A stretch of 64,000 bases of DNA from Subtercola sp. PAMC28395 (GCF_018889995.1 NZ_CP076547.1:2542001-2606000), one strand, 5' to 3'; counted from the first letter of the stretch, positions 53,276 through 63,600 are shown. Notes: generated from the sequence alone by a model not told the origin. Numbers and translations are program-made.

Positions 53276-54589
53276 TCAAGTCTTTCTTTGCGTCCATGCC
53301 TCAGTCAGTGCAACCCACAGCGGTGCCACCGATATTCCCTCGTCTTCCTCGAGCTGTCGACGTGCTCGCCTTCGGGCTCTCAGCAGGAGGATGACGCCGG
53401 CTCCGATCACGACATACTGCACGCAGAAAGCAATCTTGAACGCGCTGAGGTCGTACAGATTCGTGCTCCACCCGAGGTTGTGCTGAAGATCCAGGAGCAC
53501 ACCGATGAGGAACATCATTGTGAAACTGGCCGTGAACCCCCCGACATTCACCACGCCGTTCGCCGAACCAAGGGTGTGCGGCGGGTTGAAGGTGCGCGCG
53601 AAGTCGAACCCGATCAGCGAACCAGGCCCTCCGACTCCCATGGCTACCACAAGCAGAATGATGAGCCAGACGGGTGGTGTGCCTGGCCAGAGCAGCACAG
53701 TGGTCCAGGCAATTGCGAGCATGGCCACGATTCCCAGCACGAGATTCGACCGCCTCGTCGGAAACCGTGCTGTGAGCAGGCCGAGGATCGGCCCGGAGAT
53801 CAGACCGGTCACGACGATCACCACGAGGAGCCCGGAAGCAAAGCCGGTGTCGTAGCCGAGGGCCGAAACCATGAACGGAAAGCCCCAGAACAGACTGAAG
53901 ACGGTTCCTGATGACTGTGTGACGAAGTGCGACCAGAACCCGAGTTGGGTACCGGGACGCCTCAACGTGGGGCCCAGTCGCCCCAGGACGGTGCGAAAAC
54001 TCGGGGCAGGCGGTGCAATCACCGCTTGCGGCCTGTCGCGCAGGACGATGAGGCTGAGAACGAAGGCGAGAACCGCAACGGAGGCCGCAGAGGCGAAGGC
54101 GACGCTCCAGCCGGCGAGGTGCAGAAGGTAGGCGAAGGGCACGGCAGAGAGAATCTGCCCGAGGGCACCGAGATTGCCCATCCACTGGGAGACCTGAGGC
54201 ACGATTCGGCCCGAGAACCACGAGTTGACGAGCCTGATCACCGAGATGAAGATCGCAGAGTCCCCTGCGCCCACAAGGATCCGGCCGACGATCGCGATGC
54301 TGATGTCTGGCGAAAAGGCGAGAATGAGCTGGCCGACGGCCATCACCGCCGTTCCCACGACAACAAGCCAGCGAGGTCCGACTTTGTCGATGAGGATCCC
54401 GTTGGGGATCTGTAGTGCTGCGTACACGATCAACTGCACGACGGCGAGGCTCGAGAGAATTGCCGCAGACGTCTGGAACCTGTCAGACGCTGCGACGCCA
54501 GCCACCCCGAGGGTGCTTCTCTGCAGGACAGCCGCGATGTAGGCGATCGCGGCCACGCCGAAGATCACCCACGAGCGTCTGGAGTTCAT
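53276..54589 (-). CDS. Major facilitator superfamily transporter
   Basis: A 437-residue MFS permease with about 12 predicted helices. The family loop between TM2 and TM3 reads GILIDKVGPRWLVVVG, and the second-half equivalent GLLTARFPTRRSNLVLG is present. NxR-rich and aromatic-poor pore segments do not resemble a known sugar or drug subgroup closely, so substrate is unassigned. It is isolated between sigA and an IS1380 insertion that lies 98 bp upstream of its start and may influence its expression. Confidence 0.87.
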   Translation of the reverse strand: MNSRRSWVIFGVAAIAYIAAVLQRSTLGVAGVAASDRFQTSAAILSSLAVVQLIVYAALQIPNGILIDKVGPRWLVVVGTAVMAVGQLILAFSPDISIAIVGRILVGAGDSAIFISVIRLVNSWFSGRIVPQVSQWMGNLGALGQILSAVPFAYLLHLAGWSVAFASAASVAVLAFVLSLIVLRDRPQAVIAPPAPSFRTVLGRLGPTLRRPGTQLGFWSHFVTQSSGTVFSLFWGFPFMVSALGYDTGFASGLLVVIVVTGLISGPILGLLTARFPTRRSNLVLGIVAMLAIAWTTVLLWPGTPPVWLIILLVVAMGVGGPGSLIGFDFARTFNPPHTLGSANGVVNVGGFTASFTMMFLIGVLLDLQHNLGWSTNLYDLSAFKIAFCVQYVVIGAGVILLLRARRRARRQLEEDEGISVAPLWVALTEAWTQRKT

Positions 54590-54687
54590 TGATTCGATAA
54601 TACCGAACGCAACTCACACCCGATGCGCCACCCGGCTGCAACCCGGGGTCGACGATCAGAGGCTCGCGACCGCGGGCCTTCTCTTAG

Positions 54688-54703
54688 CCTGGATCCACCG
54701 ATG
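54688..54703. repeat. Left terminal inverted repeat of the IS1380 element
   Basis: CCTGGATCCACCGATG, matching the right end at 15 of 16 positions, preceded by the target duplication CTTAG. Confidence 0.9.
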
Positions 54704-54808
54704 GAGTATGAGTTGAGGTCGGCGCGTTAAACGGAGAATGCCTGTCTGATCAGGGAAAATAGAGCTTGTCTAAGGTCCTATTACTCTGAAAAGAGAGGCA
54801 TCTCGCAG

Positions 54809-56194
54809 GTGCAAGTTTCTCACGTCTCCCGGTCCGCTGCCTGGTCATTCGATGACCCGAATCTCGTGTCGTCCGTCGGCTTACTCCCGGTCATGCGCCT
54901 CGCCGAGAACGCAGGCCTCCGTGACCTCGCCGACCAGTGGTTGAGCGTCCCGACAGACAAGGGCGCGAATGCCGGGTTGAAGGTGTCCTCGCTGGTGGCC
55001 GGGATGGTCGCCGGCGCGGATTCGATTGATGACATGGCGGTGCTGCGCCACGGCGGGATGGGGAAGATCTTCACATCGATCTACGCCCCCTCGACGTTGG
55101 GGTCGTTCCTCCGATCGTTTACGTTCGGGCACGTCCGCCAACTCGACGCCGTCGCGTCCCGGCTGCTGATCAACCTCGCCGCTGAGGCTCCGATCGTGTC
55201 ACCGCCCGCCGACGGCGGGCTGGTGTTCGTTGATGTCGATGACACGATCATCGAAGTGCACGGCCCGAAGAAGCAGGGCGCCGGGTTCGGATACTCCGGT
55301 GTCCGCGGCATCAACGCGCTGCTCGCGACCGTATCGACCGACACCACCGCTCCCGTGGTCATCGGGCAGCGCCTCCGCAAGGGTGCGGCCGGGTCCCCAC
55401 GAGGCGCTGCCCGGATCGTCGCCGACGCGCTCAAGACCGTCACCCGACTCCCCGGGATGAACGCTGCACCGGTGCTGCTGCGCGCGGACTCCGCTTACTA
55501 CGGACACGCGACGGTGAGCGCCGCGCTCCGCGCGGGCGCGAACGTGTCGATCACCGCCCGGCAGGATCCCGCGGTGAAACGCGCGATCCACGCCATCCCG
55601 GATGATGCCTGGACGAAGATCGAGTATCCGAACGCGATCTATGACCCCGACACCGCCACCTGGACCTCTGTCGCGGAAGTCGCCGAGGTCCCGTTCACTG
55701 CGTTCGCCTCCAGACCGAAGAAGGACCACGTGCACGGGCGCCTCGTGGTGCGGCGGATCCCTGAACTGAACAAGAAGAAGCTGTCTCAGCCGACCCTGTT
55801 CGACACGCACCGCTTCCACGCGTTCTTCACCACCAGCACCCTCGACACGATCACCGCCGACCAGATCCACCGCCGCCACGCGATCATCGAGCAAGTCAAC
55901 GCAGACCTGAAGAACTCCGCACTCGCCCACATGCCCTCAGGCGTCTTCACCGCCAACGCCGCCTGGCTCGTCCTCGCCGTCATCGCGTTCAACCTCACCC
56001 GCACCGCCGCGACCATCACCGGCTCCGCTCTCGCGTCCGCGACGACCGGGACGATCCGCCAGAAACTCATCAACATCCCCGCGAGGATCGCGACGTCCGC
56101 GCGCCGCATTCGACTGCATCTCCCCGAGAACTGGCCCTGGGAAACCGCATGGACCACGCTCGTCACGCATTCGCTGGCTCCACCACGACGCTGA
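54809..56194 (+). CDS. IS1380-family transposase
   Basis: A 461-residue DDE transposase of the IS1380 group. The first Asp region is VFVDVDDTIIEVHG, the second LRADSAYYGH, and the C-terminal part RHAIIEQVNADLKNSALAH with AAWLVLAVIAFNLTR is typical. It starts with GTG at 54809, 121 bp inside the left end. About 136 bp separate the stop from the right inverted repeat's inner edge. The gene is uninterrupted. Confidence 0.94.
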   Translation: MQVSHVSRSAAWSFDDPNLVSSVGLLPVMRLAENAGLRDLADQWLSVPTDKGANAGLKVSSLVAGMVAGADSIDDMAVLRHGGMGKIFTSIYAPSTLGSFLRSFTFGHVRQLDAVASRLLINLAAEAPIVSPPADGGLVFVDVDDTIIEVHGPKKQGAGFGYSGVRGINALLATVSTDTTAPVVIGQRLRKGAAGSPRGAARIVADALKTVTRLPGMNAAPVLLRADSAYYGHATVSAALRAGANVSITARQDPAVKRAIHAIPDDAWTKIEYPNAIYDPDTATWTSVAEVAEVPFTAFASRPKKDHVHGRLVVRRIPELNKKKLSQPTLFDTHRFHAFFTTSTLDTITADQIHRRHAIIEQVNADLKNSALAHMPSGVFTANAAWLVLAVIAFNLTRTAATITGSALASATTGTIRQKLINIPARIATSARRIRLHLPENWPWETAWTTLVTHSLAPPRR

Positions 56195-56330
56195 CGAACC
56201 CGACCAACATGCCACCCCAGGCAACGACGAAACGAACCAGTGGAACACCGCGGCCAGCGAGGGACGCAACACCAGCACGCCCAGCAACACCGAACTGCCC
56301 AGAAACCGTCAACGGCTCACCACTCAAAAA

Positions 56331-56346
56331 CATCGGTGAATCCAGG
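56331..56346. repeat. Right terminal inverted repeat of the IS1380 element
   Basis: CATCGGTGAATCCAGG, the inverted partner of the left end with one mismatch, followed by CTTAG. Confidence 0.9.
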
Positions 56347-56347
56347 C

Positions 56348-57298
56348 TTAGAGGCCGGCGAAACCGGGCGAGGCGTCGTCGCCGCGGCGTTTGATCGCCA
56401 GGAAGTTCTCGAGCTCCGCTGCGATCTCGTCTGCTGACGGCAGCTCACCGTCTTCGTCCGTCAACGGGGACCTCAATCCGGCGTTCTGCAGGCCGGAATT
56501 CTGCATGTAGCTGTCGTGTCGTTCTTCGAGTGTGCCGACCAGCTTCTCGAGCTCCGGGTTGGACTCGACCTGCTGGCCGATCTTCGTCAGGAATTCACGA
56601 CCTTCTTCGCGCAGGCGATCCGTCGGAAAGATGAGCCCGGTGGCCGCACTGATGCTCTCGAGTGAGGCGACGGCGGCAGAGGGATACTCGGTATCGGCGA
56701 GGTAGTGCGGAATCAACAGAACGAAACCGGTCACCGGGTGACCCAGCTCTGCCAGCCTGTATTCGACCAGGTGAAGGGCGTTCGACGGCACCTGGGTGTG
56801 CGGCCGCCAGACTGACATCGCATCAGTGAGCTCGATGCGGTTGCCGCTCACGGTCACCCCGATGGGGCGTGTGTGCGGAACAGGCATCGGGATGGCGTGG
56901 ACCCAGGTCGTCGTCTTGACCTGGAAGAGATCGATGAGTTGCAGGACCGCAGCCGTGAACTGCTCCCACTTGAAGTCGGGCTCGAAGCCGTGCAGCAGCA
57001 AGAACGGCTGGCCCAGCTCGTCATTCACCAGGTAGAGCCGAAGAGTCTGCGGCTGGTAGTCGGTCAGGTGGTCCTGGTCGAAGTAGATGATGGGTCGTCG
57101 CGCCCGGTAGTCGAGCAGGGCATCGGCGTCGAATTCAGCCACCACCCGACTGTTCAGAGTGTCGAGCACATACTCACCGAGTTGTGAAACCGCACCGCCC
57201 GCGTCTGTGAAACCCGTCAGGGCCGCCACCAACGGCAGTCCCTGCGGGATCAGGCCGACCTCGTCTGCCAGTTCGTACAACTCCGCCGGATCCTTCAT
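56348..57298 (-). CDS. PAC2-family protein (proteasome assembly chaperone-like)
   Basis: A 316-residue PAC2-domain protein. Recognizable segments: LPLVAALTGFTDAGGAVSQL at the N-terminus, DYRARRPIIYFDQDHL, LLHGFEPDFKWEQF and GFVLLIPHYLADTEYPSAA. Eukaryotic PAC2 assists 20S proteasome assembly; the role of actinobacterial members is not established. Its TAA stop lies inside the CTTAG target duplication of the IS1380 insertion, so the coding sequence survived the insertion intact. Confidence 0.87.
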   Translation of the reverse strand: MKDPAELYELADEVGLIPQGLPLVAALTGFTDAGGAVSQLGEYVLDTLNSRVVAEFDADALLDYRARRPIIYFDQDHLTDYQPQTLRLYLVNDELGQPFLLLHGFEPDFKWEQFTAAVLQLIDLFQVKTTTWVHAIPMPVPHTRPIGVTVSGNRIELTDAMSVWRPHTQVPSNALHLVEYRLAELGHPVTGFVLLIPHYLADTEYPSAAVASLESISAATGLIFPTDRLREEGREFLTKIGQQVESNPELEKLVGTLEERHDSYMQNSGLQNAGLRSPLTDEDGELPSADEIAAELENFLAIKRRGDDASPGFAGL

Positions 57299-57375
57299 GT
57301 TTCCACTCTAATCCGAGCGCGCACGGCCGCGCCCCGGTTGGAGAACTGCCCTCAGCGAACGCGATACTTGTTGAC

Positions 57376-58887
57376 ATGACTCTTCCAGATATTTCGGTTG
57401 CAGAATCTCCCGCCCACGACCTCGACGCCGATGTTCTCGTTCTCGCGGCAGGGCGAACGGATGATCGGCTCTTCCTTCTCGGCAGTGACGACCTGCCCGC
57501 CGGTGTGGCGGACAGCATCGAATCGATGTTCGACGGGCTCGGGTTCACGGGAAAGAAGGACGAGGTCGTTCGAATGCCCTCGGTGGAGGGCATCCGGTCG
57601 AAGGTGATCGTGGTCGTGGGGCTCGGGCAGGCCGGCCCGACAGCGGAGTCGCTGCGGTATGCTGCGGGCGTTGCAACGAGGCGCATCCGTGGGTTCGCCT
57701 CGTTCGCGCTTGCTCTGCCGGTGACCGGCGTCGCCGACGTTCGCGCTGTGCTCGAGGGGGCTGCGCTCGGCGCCTACAGCTACACCACCTATCGCAAGGC
57801 GTCTCTGGATGCCCGGCAACTCGGCGCGAACTTCCTGGTTGTGCCCACCGGCCTCGACGGGGCGGAAGCGGCAGCGACCCAGGCCCGAGAGACCGCGAGG
57901 GCGGTGTACCTGGTGCGCGACCTCGTGAACGAGGCTCCCCTCGACCTCTACCCCGAGTCGCTGGTGGAGCGTGCCAGAAGCGCTGCTGAGGGCCTGCCGG
58001 TGTCCCTGAAGGTGTGGGAGGTGGCAGAACTCGAAGCGGAGGGATACGGGGGGATCCTCGGGGTCGGTCAAGGCTCGACACGTGGCCCGCGCCTGGTGCG
58101 GGTGTCCTATGAACCCGCTGCCTCGTCGAGCCACCTCGCCCTGGTCGGCAAAGGAATCACCTTCGATTCCGGCGGACTCTCACTGAAGCCGCCGGGCTCC
58201 ATGATCGGCATGAAGAACGACATGACCGGGTCGGCGACGGTTCTCGCTGTGACCCTCGCCGCTGCAGCACTCTCGCTGCCCGTTCGGATCACGGCATGGC
58301 TGTGCCTCGCTGAGAACATGCCTTCCGGCTCTGCCATCAGGCCCGGCGATGTGCTCACGATCCACGGCGGGCGCACGGTCGAGGTCCTGAACACCGATGC
58401 GGAAGGCAGGCTGGTGCTCGCCGATGGACTCGTTGCCGCCAGCGAGGAATTCCCCGACGCCATCATCGATGTCGCCACACTGACCGGTGCATCAGTGACG
58501 GCACTCGGAAACCGCTACGTCGGCACTCTCGGTGACGACGATCTCGTGAACACCGTCATTGAATCGGCTAAAGCTGTCGGCGAGACGCTGTGGCCGATGC
58601 CCATTCCCTCGGAGTTCCGGCCGATGCTCAACTCCGACATCGCCGATCTCCAGAACATCAAGCCAGGCAACACAGCTGGTGGCATGCTGATCGCCGCCGC
58701 GTTCCTTCGCGAGTTCGTCGGCAAGACAGCCGAGGGTGGGGCGCAGATCCCCTGGGCCCACCTCGACATCGCTGGCCCTGCAGTCAACGGCGGCGAGGGT
58801 TACGGGTTCACACCGAAGGGCCCGACGGGTGTCACCGTGCGCACTTTGCTCGATGTCGCGGAGAAGCTCGGCCGTGCATCCGAGTAG
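57376..58887 (+). CDS. pepA: Leucyl aminopeptidase (M17)
   Basis: A 503-residue M17 metallopeptidase removing N-terminal residues from peptides. The binuclear-metal and catalytic signature NTDAEGRLVLADGL is complete, the upstream Lys/Asp motif is VGKGITFDSGGLSLKP, and the N-terminal macro-like domain precedes it. In related genomes it often sits beside the lipoamide dehydrogenase gene, as here (95-bp gap). Divergent from the PAC2 gene. Confidence 0.95.
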   Translation: MTLPDISVAESPAHDLDADVLVLAAGRTDDRLFLLGSDDLPAGVADSIESMFDGLGFTGKKDEVVRMPSVEGIRSKVIVVVGLGQAGPTAESLRYAAGVATRRIRGFASFALALPVTGVADVRAVLEGAALGAYSYTTYRKASLDARQLGANFLVVPTGLDGAEAAATQARETARAVYLVRDLVNEAPLDLYPESLVERARSAAEGLPVSLKVWEVAELEAEGYGGILGVGQGSTRGPRLVRVSYEPAASSSHLALVGKGITFDSGGLSLKPPGSMIGMKNDMTGSATVLAVTLAAAALSLPVRITAWLCLAENMPSGSAIRPGDVLTIHGGRTVEVLNTDAEGRLVLADGLVAASEEFPDAIIDVATLTGASVTALGNRYVGTLGDDDLVNTVIESAKAVGETLWPMPIPSEFRPMLNSDIADLQNIKPGNTAGGMLIAAAFLREFVGKTAEGGAQIPWAHLDIAGPAVNGGEGYGFTPKGPTGVTVRTLLDVAEKLGRASE

Positions 58888-58982
58888 TAGGCTCGGGAGG
58901 GCGAAAAAATATCTCGCCATCGAGAGACCTGCTGTTGTCGGCCGGTCGTTTCACGGATACGAAACGCTAAGGGAGTCTTTGA

Positions 58983-60356
58983 GTGTCTGAGCAGAATTTT
59001 GACATTGTCGTTCTCGGCGGAGGAAGCGGCGGCTACGCGGCAGCTCTTCGTGCCAGCCAGCTGGGTTTCAGCGTCGCGCTGGTGGAGAAGGACAAACTGG
59101 GCGGAACGTGCCTGCACAAGGGCTGCATTCCGACCAAGGCACTCCTGCACTCCGCCGAAGTGGCCGATGTATCTCGCGATGCCGGCAAGTACGGCGTCAG
59201 GACCACGTTCGATGGCGTCGACCTCGCTGCAGTGACGGCGTACCGCGAGGCGATCGTCGCGAGCAAGTTCAAGGGTCTCGAAGGTTTGATCAACGCCCGC
59301 AAGATCACCGTCATCCGTGGCGAGGGTCGGCTCGTGGGCCCGAAGACGGTGCGGGTCGGTGACGACAGCTATGTCGGCAAGAACGTGATCCTCGCAACCG
59401 GTTCGTATTCGCGCTCCCTCCCGGGGCTCGAGATCGGTGGACGAGTCATCACCTCCGAGCATGCACTCACGCTCGACTTCATTCCAAAAAAGGTCGCCAT
59501 CCTCGGCGGAGGCGTCATCGGTGTCGAGTTCGCCAGTGTGTGGAAGTCCTTCGGGTCTGAAGTGTCGATCATCGAAGCTCTGCCCCACCTTGTGCCGAAT
59601 GAAGAGGAATCGGTCAGCAAGCAGTTCGAGCGCGCCTTCCGAAAGCGCGGCATCGAGTTCTCCCTCGGCGTTCGTTTCCAGAGCGTCACGCAGAACGACT
59701 CCGGCGTCGTGGTGACGCTCGAGAGCGGTAAGACCATCGAGGCAGAACTGCTCCTGGTCGCCGTCGGACGCGGACCACAGACTGCCGGCCTCGGTTTCGA
59801 AGAAGCGGGTGTCACGGTCGACCGCGGCTTCGTGATCACGAACGAACGGCTTGAGACGAGTGTTCCCGGAGTATACGCAGTCGGAGACATCGTCCCCGGC
59901 CTCCAGCTGGCACACCGCGGCTTCCAGCAGGGCATCTTCGTCGCAGAGGAACTCGCTGGCCTGGCGCCGCAGATCGTCGAAGACGTGAACATCCCGAAGG
60001 TGACGTATTCCGATCCCGAGGTCGCCTCTGTCGGCCTGACGGAGGCCAAGGCCGTTGAGAAGTACGGCACCGACAAGGTCTCGTCGTACGACTACAACCT
60101 CGCAGGCAACGGCAAGAGCCACATCATCGGCACCGCTGGTTCGGTCAAGGTCGTTCGGGTCAACGACGGGCCCGTCGTCGGCATCCATATGATCGGGGCA
60201 CGTGTCGGCGAGCTCATCGGCGAGGCCCAGTTGATCGTCAACTGGGAGGCTTACCCCGAAGATGTGGCATCGCTGGTCCACGCCCACCCGACCCAGAATG
60301 AAGCAGTCGGCGAGGCGCACCTCGCGCTTGCTGGCAAACCGCTCCACGCACTCTAG
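58983..60356 (+). CDS. lpdA: Dihydrolipoyl dehydrogenase (E3)
   Basis: Reoxidizes lipoyl groups of 2-oxoacid dehydrogenase complexes with NAD+. The 457-residue flavoprotein shows the FAD motif LGGGSGGYAAA, the redox pair Cys43/Cys48 in GGTCLHKGCIPTK, the NAD-binding ILGGGVIGVEFASV, and the C-terminal HAHPTQNEAVGE base. The start is GTG. It lies 51 nt upstream of the E2 gene, so the two are co-transcribed. Confidence 0.96.
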   Translation: MSEQNFDIVVLGGGSGGYAAALRASQLGFSVALVEKDKLGGTCLHKGCIPTKALLHSAEVADVSRDAGKYGVRTTFDGVDLAAVTAYREAIVASKFKGLEGLINARKITVIRGEGRLVGPKTVRVGDDSYVGKNVILATGSYSRSLPGLEIGGRVITSEHALTLDFIPKKVAILGGGVIGVEFASVWKSFGSEVSIIEALPHLVPNEEESVSKQFERAFRKRGIEFSLGVRFQSVTQNDSGVVVTLESGKTIEAELLLVAVGRGPQTAGLGFEEAGVTVDRGFVITNERLETSVPGVYAVGDIVPGLQLAHRGFQQGIFVAEELAGLAPQIVEDVNIPKVTYSDPEVASVGLTEAKAVEKYGTDKVSSYDYNLAGNGKSHIIGTAGSVKVVRVNDGPVVGIHMIGARVGELIGEAQLIVNWEAYPEDVASLVHAHPTQNEAVGEAHLALAGKPLHAL

Positions 60357-60407
60357 ACATAAACTACAAACCAACACCTGAACTGTTTCTGAAGAGGAGA
60401 CACACTG

Positions 60408-61847
60408 ATGAGCGAATCCGTCAACCTTCCTGCACTCGGCGAGAGTGTGACCGAGGGAACGGTGACCCGCTGGCTCAAGAACGTCGGGGACCGCGTCGAA
60501 GTCGACGAACCCCTTCTCGAAGTGTCAACGGACAAAGTCGACACCGAGATCCCATCGCCGATCGCTGGAGTCATCGAGCAGATCCTCGTGCAGGAAGACG
60601 AGACAGTCGAGGTGGGCACGCCGCTGGTCACAATCGGCGACGGGTCGGGTGCGGCACCTGCAGAGGCTCCGGCGCCCGAAGCCGCCGCGCCGACCGCCGA
60701 GGCCCCTGTTGCCGAAGTACCCTCCGTCGATGCGCCGACCGAAGCCGCAGCTCCCGCACCAGCGGAGCCTGAGCCGGCTCCCGCAGCGCAGGCTCCTGCA
60801 GCACCCGCAACTGCTGCTCCAGCTCCCGCACCCGTTGCAGCTCCGGCACCCGCAGCACCTGCACCCGCAGCACCTGCACCCACTACCCCCGCACCGGCGC
60901 CGGCTGCGGCTGCACCTGTCGCCGAAAGCACCAGCAACTCCGGCTACGTGACGCCGCTCGTGCGCAAACTGGCGAACGATCAGAACATCGACCTCGCCAG
61001 TGTGGCCGGCACCGGAGTTGGCGGACGCATCCGCAAAGAAGACGTGCTTGCTGCAGTCGCGGCTCGTCCCTCAGCAACCGTTTCTCCTGCAGCAGCAGCT
61101 CCCGCTGCCCCGGCGCCTCTTGAAGTCTCACCGCTTCGTGGCACAACGGTGCCCATGTCGCGGCTGCGCAAGGTGGTCGCAGAACGCGCCGTCATCTCCA
61201 TGCAGACAAGCGCCCAGCTCACCAGCGTGGTGGAGGTCGATGTCACGAAGGTTGCGTCATTCCGCGACAGCGTCAAGGCGTCCTTCGCAGAGAAGACGGG
61301 AACGAAGCTCTCGTTCCTCCCGTTCTTCGCCCTGGCCGCCGCAGAGGCACTGAAGGCCTACCCGATCATCAACGCCACCATCGATGGCGACTCGATCGTG
61401 TACCCCGACAAGGAGAACATCAGCATCGCTGTCGACACGGAGAGGGGACTCCTCACTCCCGTCGTGCGCAACGCCGGCGAACTGGACCTCGCCGGCCTGG
61501 CCAAAGAGATCGCGGATCTCGCTGCTCGCACGCGTGACAACAAGCTGAAGCCTGACGAGCTCGGTGGGGGCACCTTCACGCTCACCAACACCGGTTCGCG
61601 TGGTGCCCTCTTCGATACGCCGATCGTGTTCCTCCCCCAGGTCGCCATTCTCGGTACTGGCATCGTCACGAAGAAGCCGGTTGTCGTGACTGTCGACGGG
61701 GCTGACGCCATCGCGATCCGCTCGACCGTGTACCTCGCTCTGAGCTACGACCACAGGATCGTCGATGGTGCAGATGCCGCGCGCTTCCTGGTCGCAGTGA
61801 AGAACCGCCTCGAGGGCGGCGATTTCGCCTCCAAGCTCGGTATCTGA
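60408..61847 (+). CDS. sucB: 2-Oxoacid dehydrogenase E2 (dihydrolipoamide acyl/succinyltransferase)
   Basis: A 479-residue E2 core. A single lipoyl domain (lipoylated Lys43 in STDKVDTEI) leads into a long Ala/Pro linker (about 82-175), a peripheral subunit-binding domain ([26 protein letters not shown]), and the catalytic domain ending in [13 protein letters not shown]. Actinobacterial genes at this locus are annotated as SucB or DlaT, and in corynebacteria the equivalent protein serves pyruvate dehydrogenase, so the acyl specificity is not certain. It is coupled with lpdA. A hairpin that could terminate the operon occurs 114 nt downstream. Confidence 0.9.
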   Translation: MSESVNLPALGESVTEGTVTRWLKNVGDRVEVDEPLLEVSTDKVDTEIPSPIAGVIEQILVQEDETVEVGTPLVTIGDGSGAAPAEAPAPEAAAPTAEAPVAEVPSVDAPTEAAAPAPAEPEPAPAAQAPAAPATAAPAPAPVAAPAPAAPAPAAPAPTTPAPAPAAAAPVAESTSNSGYVTPLVRKLANDQNIDLASVAGTGVGGRIRKEDVLAAVAARPSATVSPAAAAPAAPAPLEVSPLRGTTVPMSRLRKVVAERAVISMQTSAQLTSVVEVDVTKVASFRDSVKASFAEKTGTKLSFLPFFALAAAEALKAYPIINATIDGDSIVYPDKENISIAVDTERGLLTPVVRNAGELDLAGLAKEIADLAARTRDNKLKPDELGGGTFTLTNTGSRGALFDTPIVFLPQVAILGTGIVTKKPVVVTVDGADAIAIRSTVYLALSYDHRIVDGADAARFLVAVKNRLEGGDFASKLGI

Positions 61848-61922
61848 GGAGCGCTTAACTGAGAGATACCGGCCGCCGATACTCCGGTCGCCGGGAAACT
61901 CGGAATCGTGTCAGCGAGTTCG

Positions 61923-63495
61923 TCAATCGGTAACTGCCAGAAAGACCTCTCGGAGTCGCCAACCGGCCTCACCCTTCACCAGAAGGAGTGAGGCCGGTTT
62001 GTTGTGTGCCGCGGGTGCCGGTTCAGCAGGCTGTGATTCATTTCCGTGCCACGGATCGACTCTGACAAGAACGGCTCCCCCGGTTCGCTGAAGAATCTCG
62101 ACCGTCGGTACCGTCGCCGTGCTGGCGAAAGATGCCGTCGTCGGTGGAGTCCCCACGCGGTGACTCCATGCGAATTGAATCAGGTCGGCGGCAAGGAGAG
62201 GAGACTGGAACTGGTCCACTTCAGACAGACAGGCTGCTGAACTACCAGAAAGACAGTGATCCCGACTTTCCAGCAGAACTAAGGGCAGCGGCGCGCGGGT
62301 CGTCAGCGGTCAACACGTCGGGCGTTAGCCTGCTCGCACGACCTGACGACTCAGGCAGTGTCACAGCGGTAGCTTCTCCCGGCGCTGCTGACGAAGGTGT
62401 GCTGGACACCAGCGCGTCGGATGCCGCATAGCCCGACGCCTGGGTGTGGGAGGCTGTCGCTCCGGCGCTGAGGGAACCGACAAGCGCCACCGTGACCACC
62501 GAGACGCTGACGATCACCAGTTTCACCCGGGACCTCACCGCCGACGCCGCTCGAGTGAGCTGACGCGCCCCTGCTGCCTTCGAGCGGGCCGCAAGATCTG
62601 CGACACGTGCGCGAGGTCGATGGCTCGCCCTGTCTGCTTCGAGGATGCGGTCGACCGCTCTGTCGATGTCGGCAAGAGCGCTGGCTGACTGAGCGTACCA
62701 ATCGAACTCGGCGGTTTCGCTGGCGACCGTAACGGCTGGTACCACTGGATCGGAGTGAGCCGAAGTTTTCGCCGGAGCAGATGGCGTGCGTGCGATTGCG
62801 CATGGCTCAGCACAGGCAAAGAGCGCGGCTTCACACTCGGCCGCGAAATTGCACACCTGCCGAACCCAAACGGCACGGCGGTCTGTACCGCTGGGAGGCA
62901 TCGAAGGGAGAATCCCTCGGCTGAAGGGGCGGTATCCGGGATGACGGCGGGGCGTGCGGCGCAGCCTGCGTTCAGCGCGTCCAAGTTCAACGAAGAGCTG
63001 TCGATGATCTTCATCATCGACCTCTGAGAAGGAGAAGACGTGATGGCAGAGATCGACAAATGCCTGACAGTCGTCCATCGCCGCCGCTCGGGCTCGGCGG
63101 GACATCGTTCGACGAGCCCTGCGTGACATCCTCCGCGTACCAGCGGAGGCGGCAGCCGGGCAGCCAGGGGGATGGTTGAGGGGCGGAAGAGTGCGAGCTT
63201 CGCCAGTCTCGCTGAGCCAGATGTCTGTGGCACGTATCCGCCCGCTGACCTGGGTCGTCGCGTGAACTTCCGCCAAGGACTGCAGCACCGCTACGAGCAC
63301 GTTTGTTGCTTCTCCCGGCAGCAGATCACGGGCCTCCAGGAACTCCTGCAGCATCATCTCGTCTGAAGCGGGCACCTCGATCGCAAGCGGACCCCAGCTG
63401 GGCAGCGAGGTGTCGGAGGGTGGGGAGTTGACAACCAGAGGAGCGACGGCAGGATTCATGACAACAGAATGAATCGGGGAGGAGACTCCGGGCAT
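61923..63495 (-). pseudogene. Kinase-like single-pass membrane protein broken by a frameshift
   Basis: Two ORFs (62242-63495 and 61923-62219) encode one protein split by a +1 frame change near 62283-62285 (plus-strand GGG). Removing one base joins ...DDPRAAA to LVLLESRDHC and on through CLSEVDQ, giving a continuous extracellular domain. The N-terminal part (ILSETGEARTL-like WLSETGEARTL, VLQSLAEVHA) faintly resembles a degenerate protein kinase; a membrane helix follows (KLVIVSVSVVTVALVG). It lies divergent from the DUF4191 gene. Either a genuine pseudogene, a sequencing slip, or less likely recoding. The start is uncertain: ATG 63495 or 63459. Confidence 0.7.
61961..62004 (+). terminator. Terminator-like hairpin downstream of sucB, inside the antisense gene
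   Basis: aaccggcctcac-cctt / aagg-a-gtgaggccggtt stem followed by TTTGTTG on the plus strand, 114 nt after the sucB stop. The sequence also encodes part of the minus-strand kinase-like protein (KPASLLLVKGEAGW), so it is a dual-use stretch. Confidence 0.5.
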
Positions 63496-63600
63496 CCAGA
63501 GCCTCTGAACTGTGAAAAGTTCGCCGACAGCGTTCGTTGTGGACGACCAGACCGCCGACCGGGATGATGGGGCTCCGCGTAACTCGGTACCATGGGTTAC

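Larger units (their letters stand above)
54688..56346 (+). mobile_element. IS1380-family insertion sequence
   Basis: A complete 1659-bp element bounded by 16-bp terminal inverted repeats and a 5-bp CTTAG target duplication (54683-54687 and 56347-56351). It contains a single full-length transposase gene and no passenger. Clean ends and intact ORF suggest recent movement and probable activity. The insertion point is at the extreme 3' end of the PAC2 gene. Confidence 0.93.

Noticed and set aside
54809..56194. Cargo or resistance gene carried by the IS element.
   Set aside because: Only the transposase frame fits between the inverted repeats; the remaining 5' and 3' gaps are short and non-coding.
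62283..62285. Programmed frameshift at the kinase-like gene.
   Set aside because: The needed shift is +1 and no slippery heptamer or downstream stimulator is evident; a mutation or sequence error is simpler.
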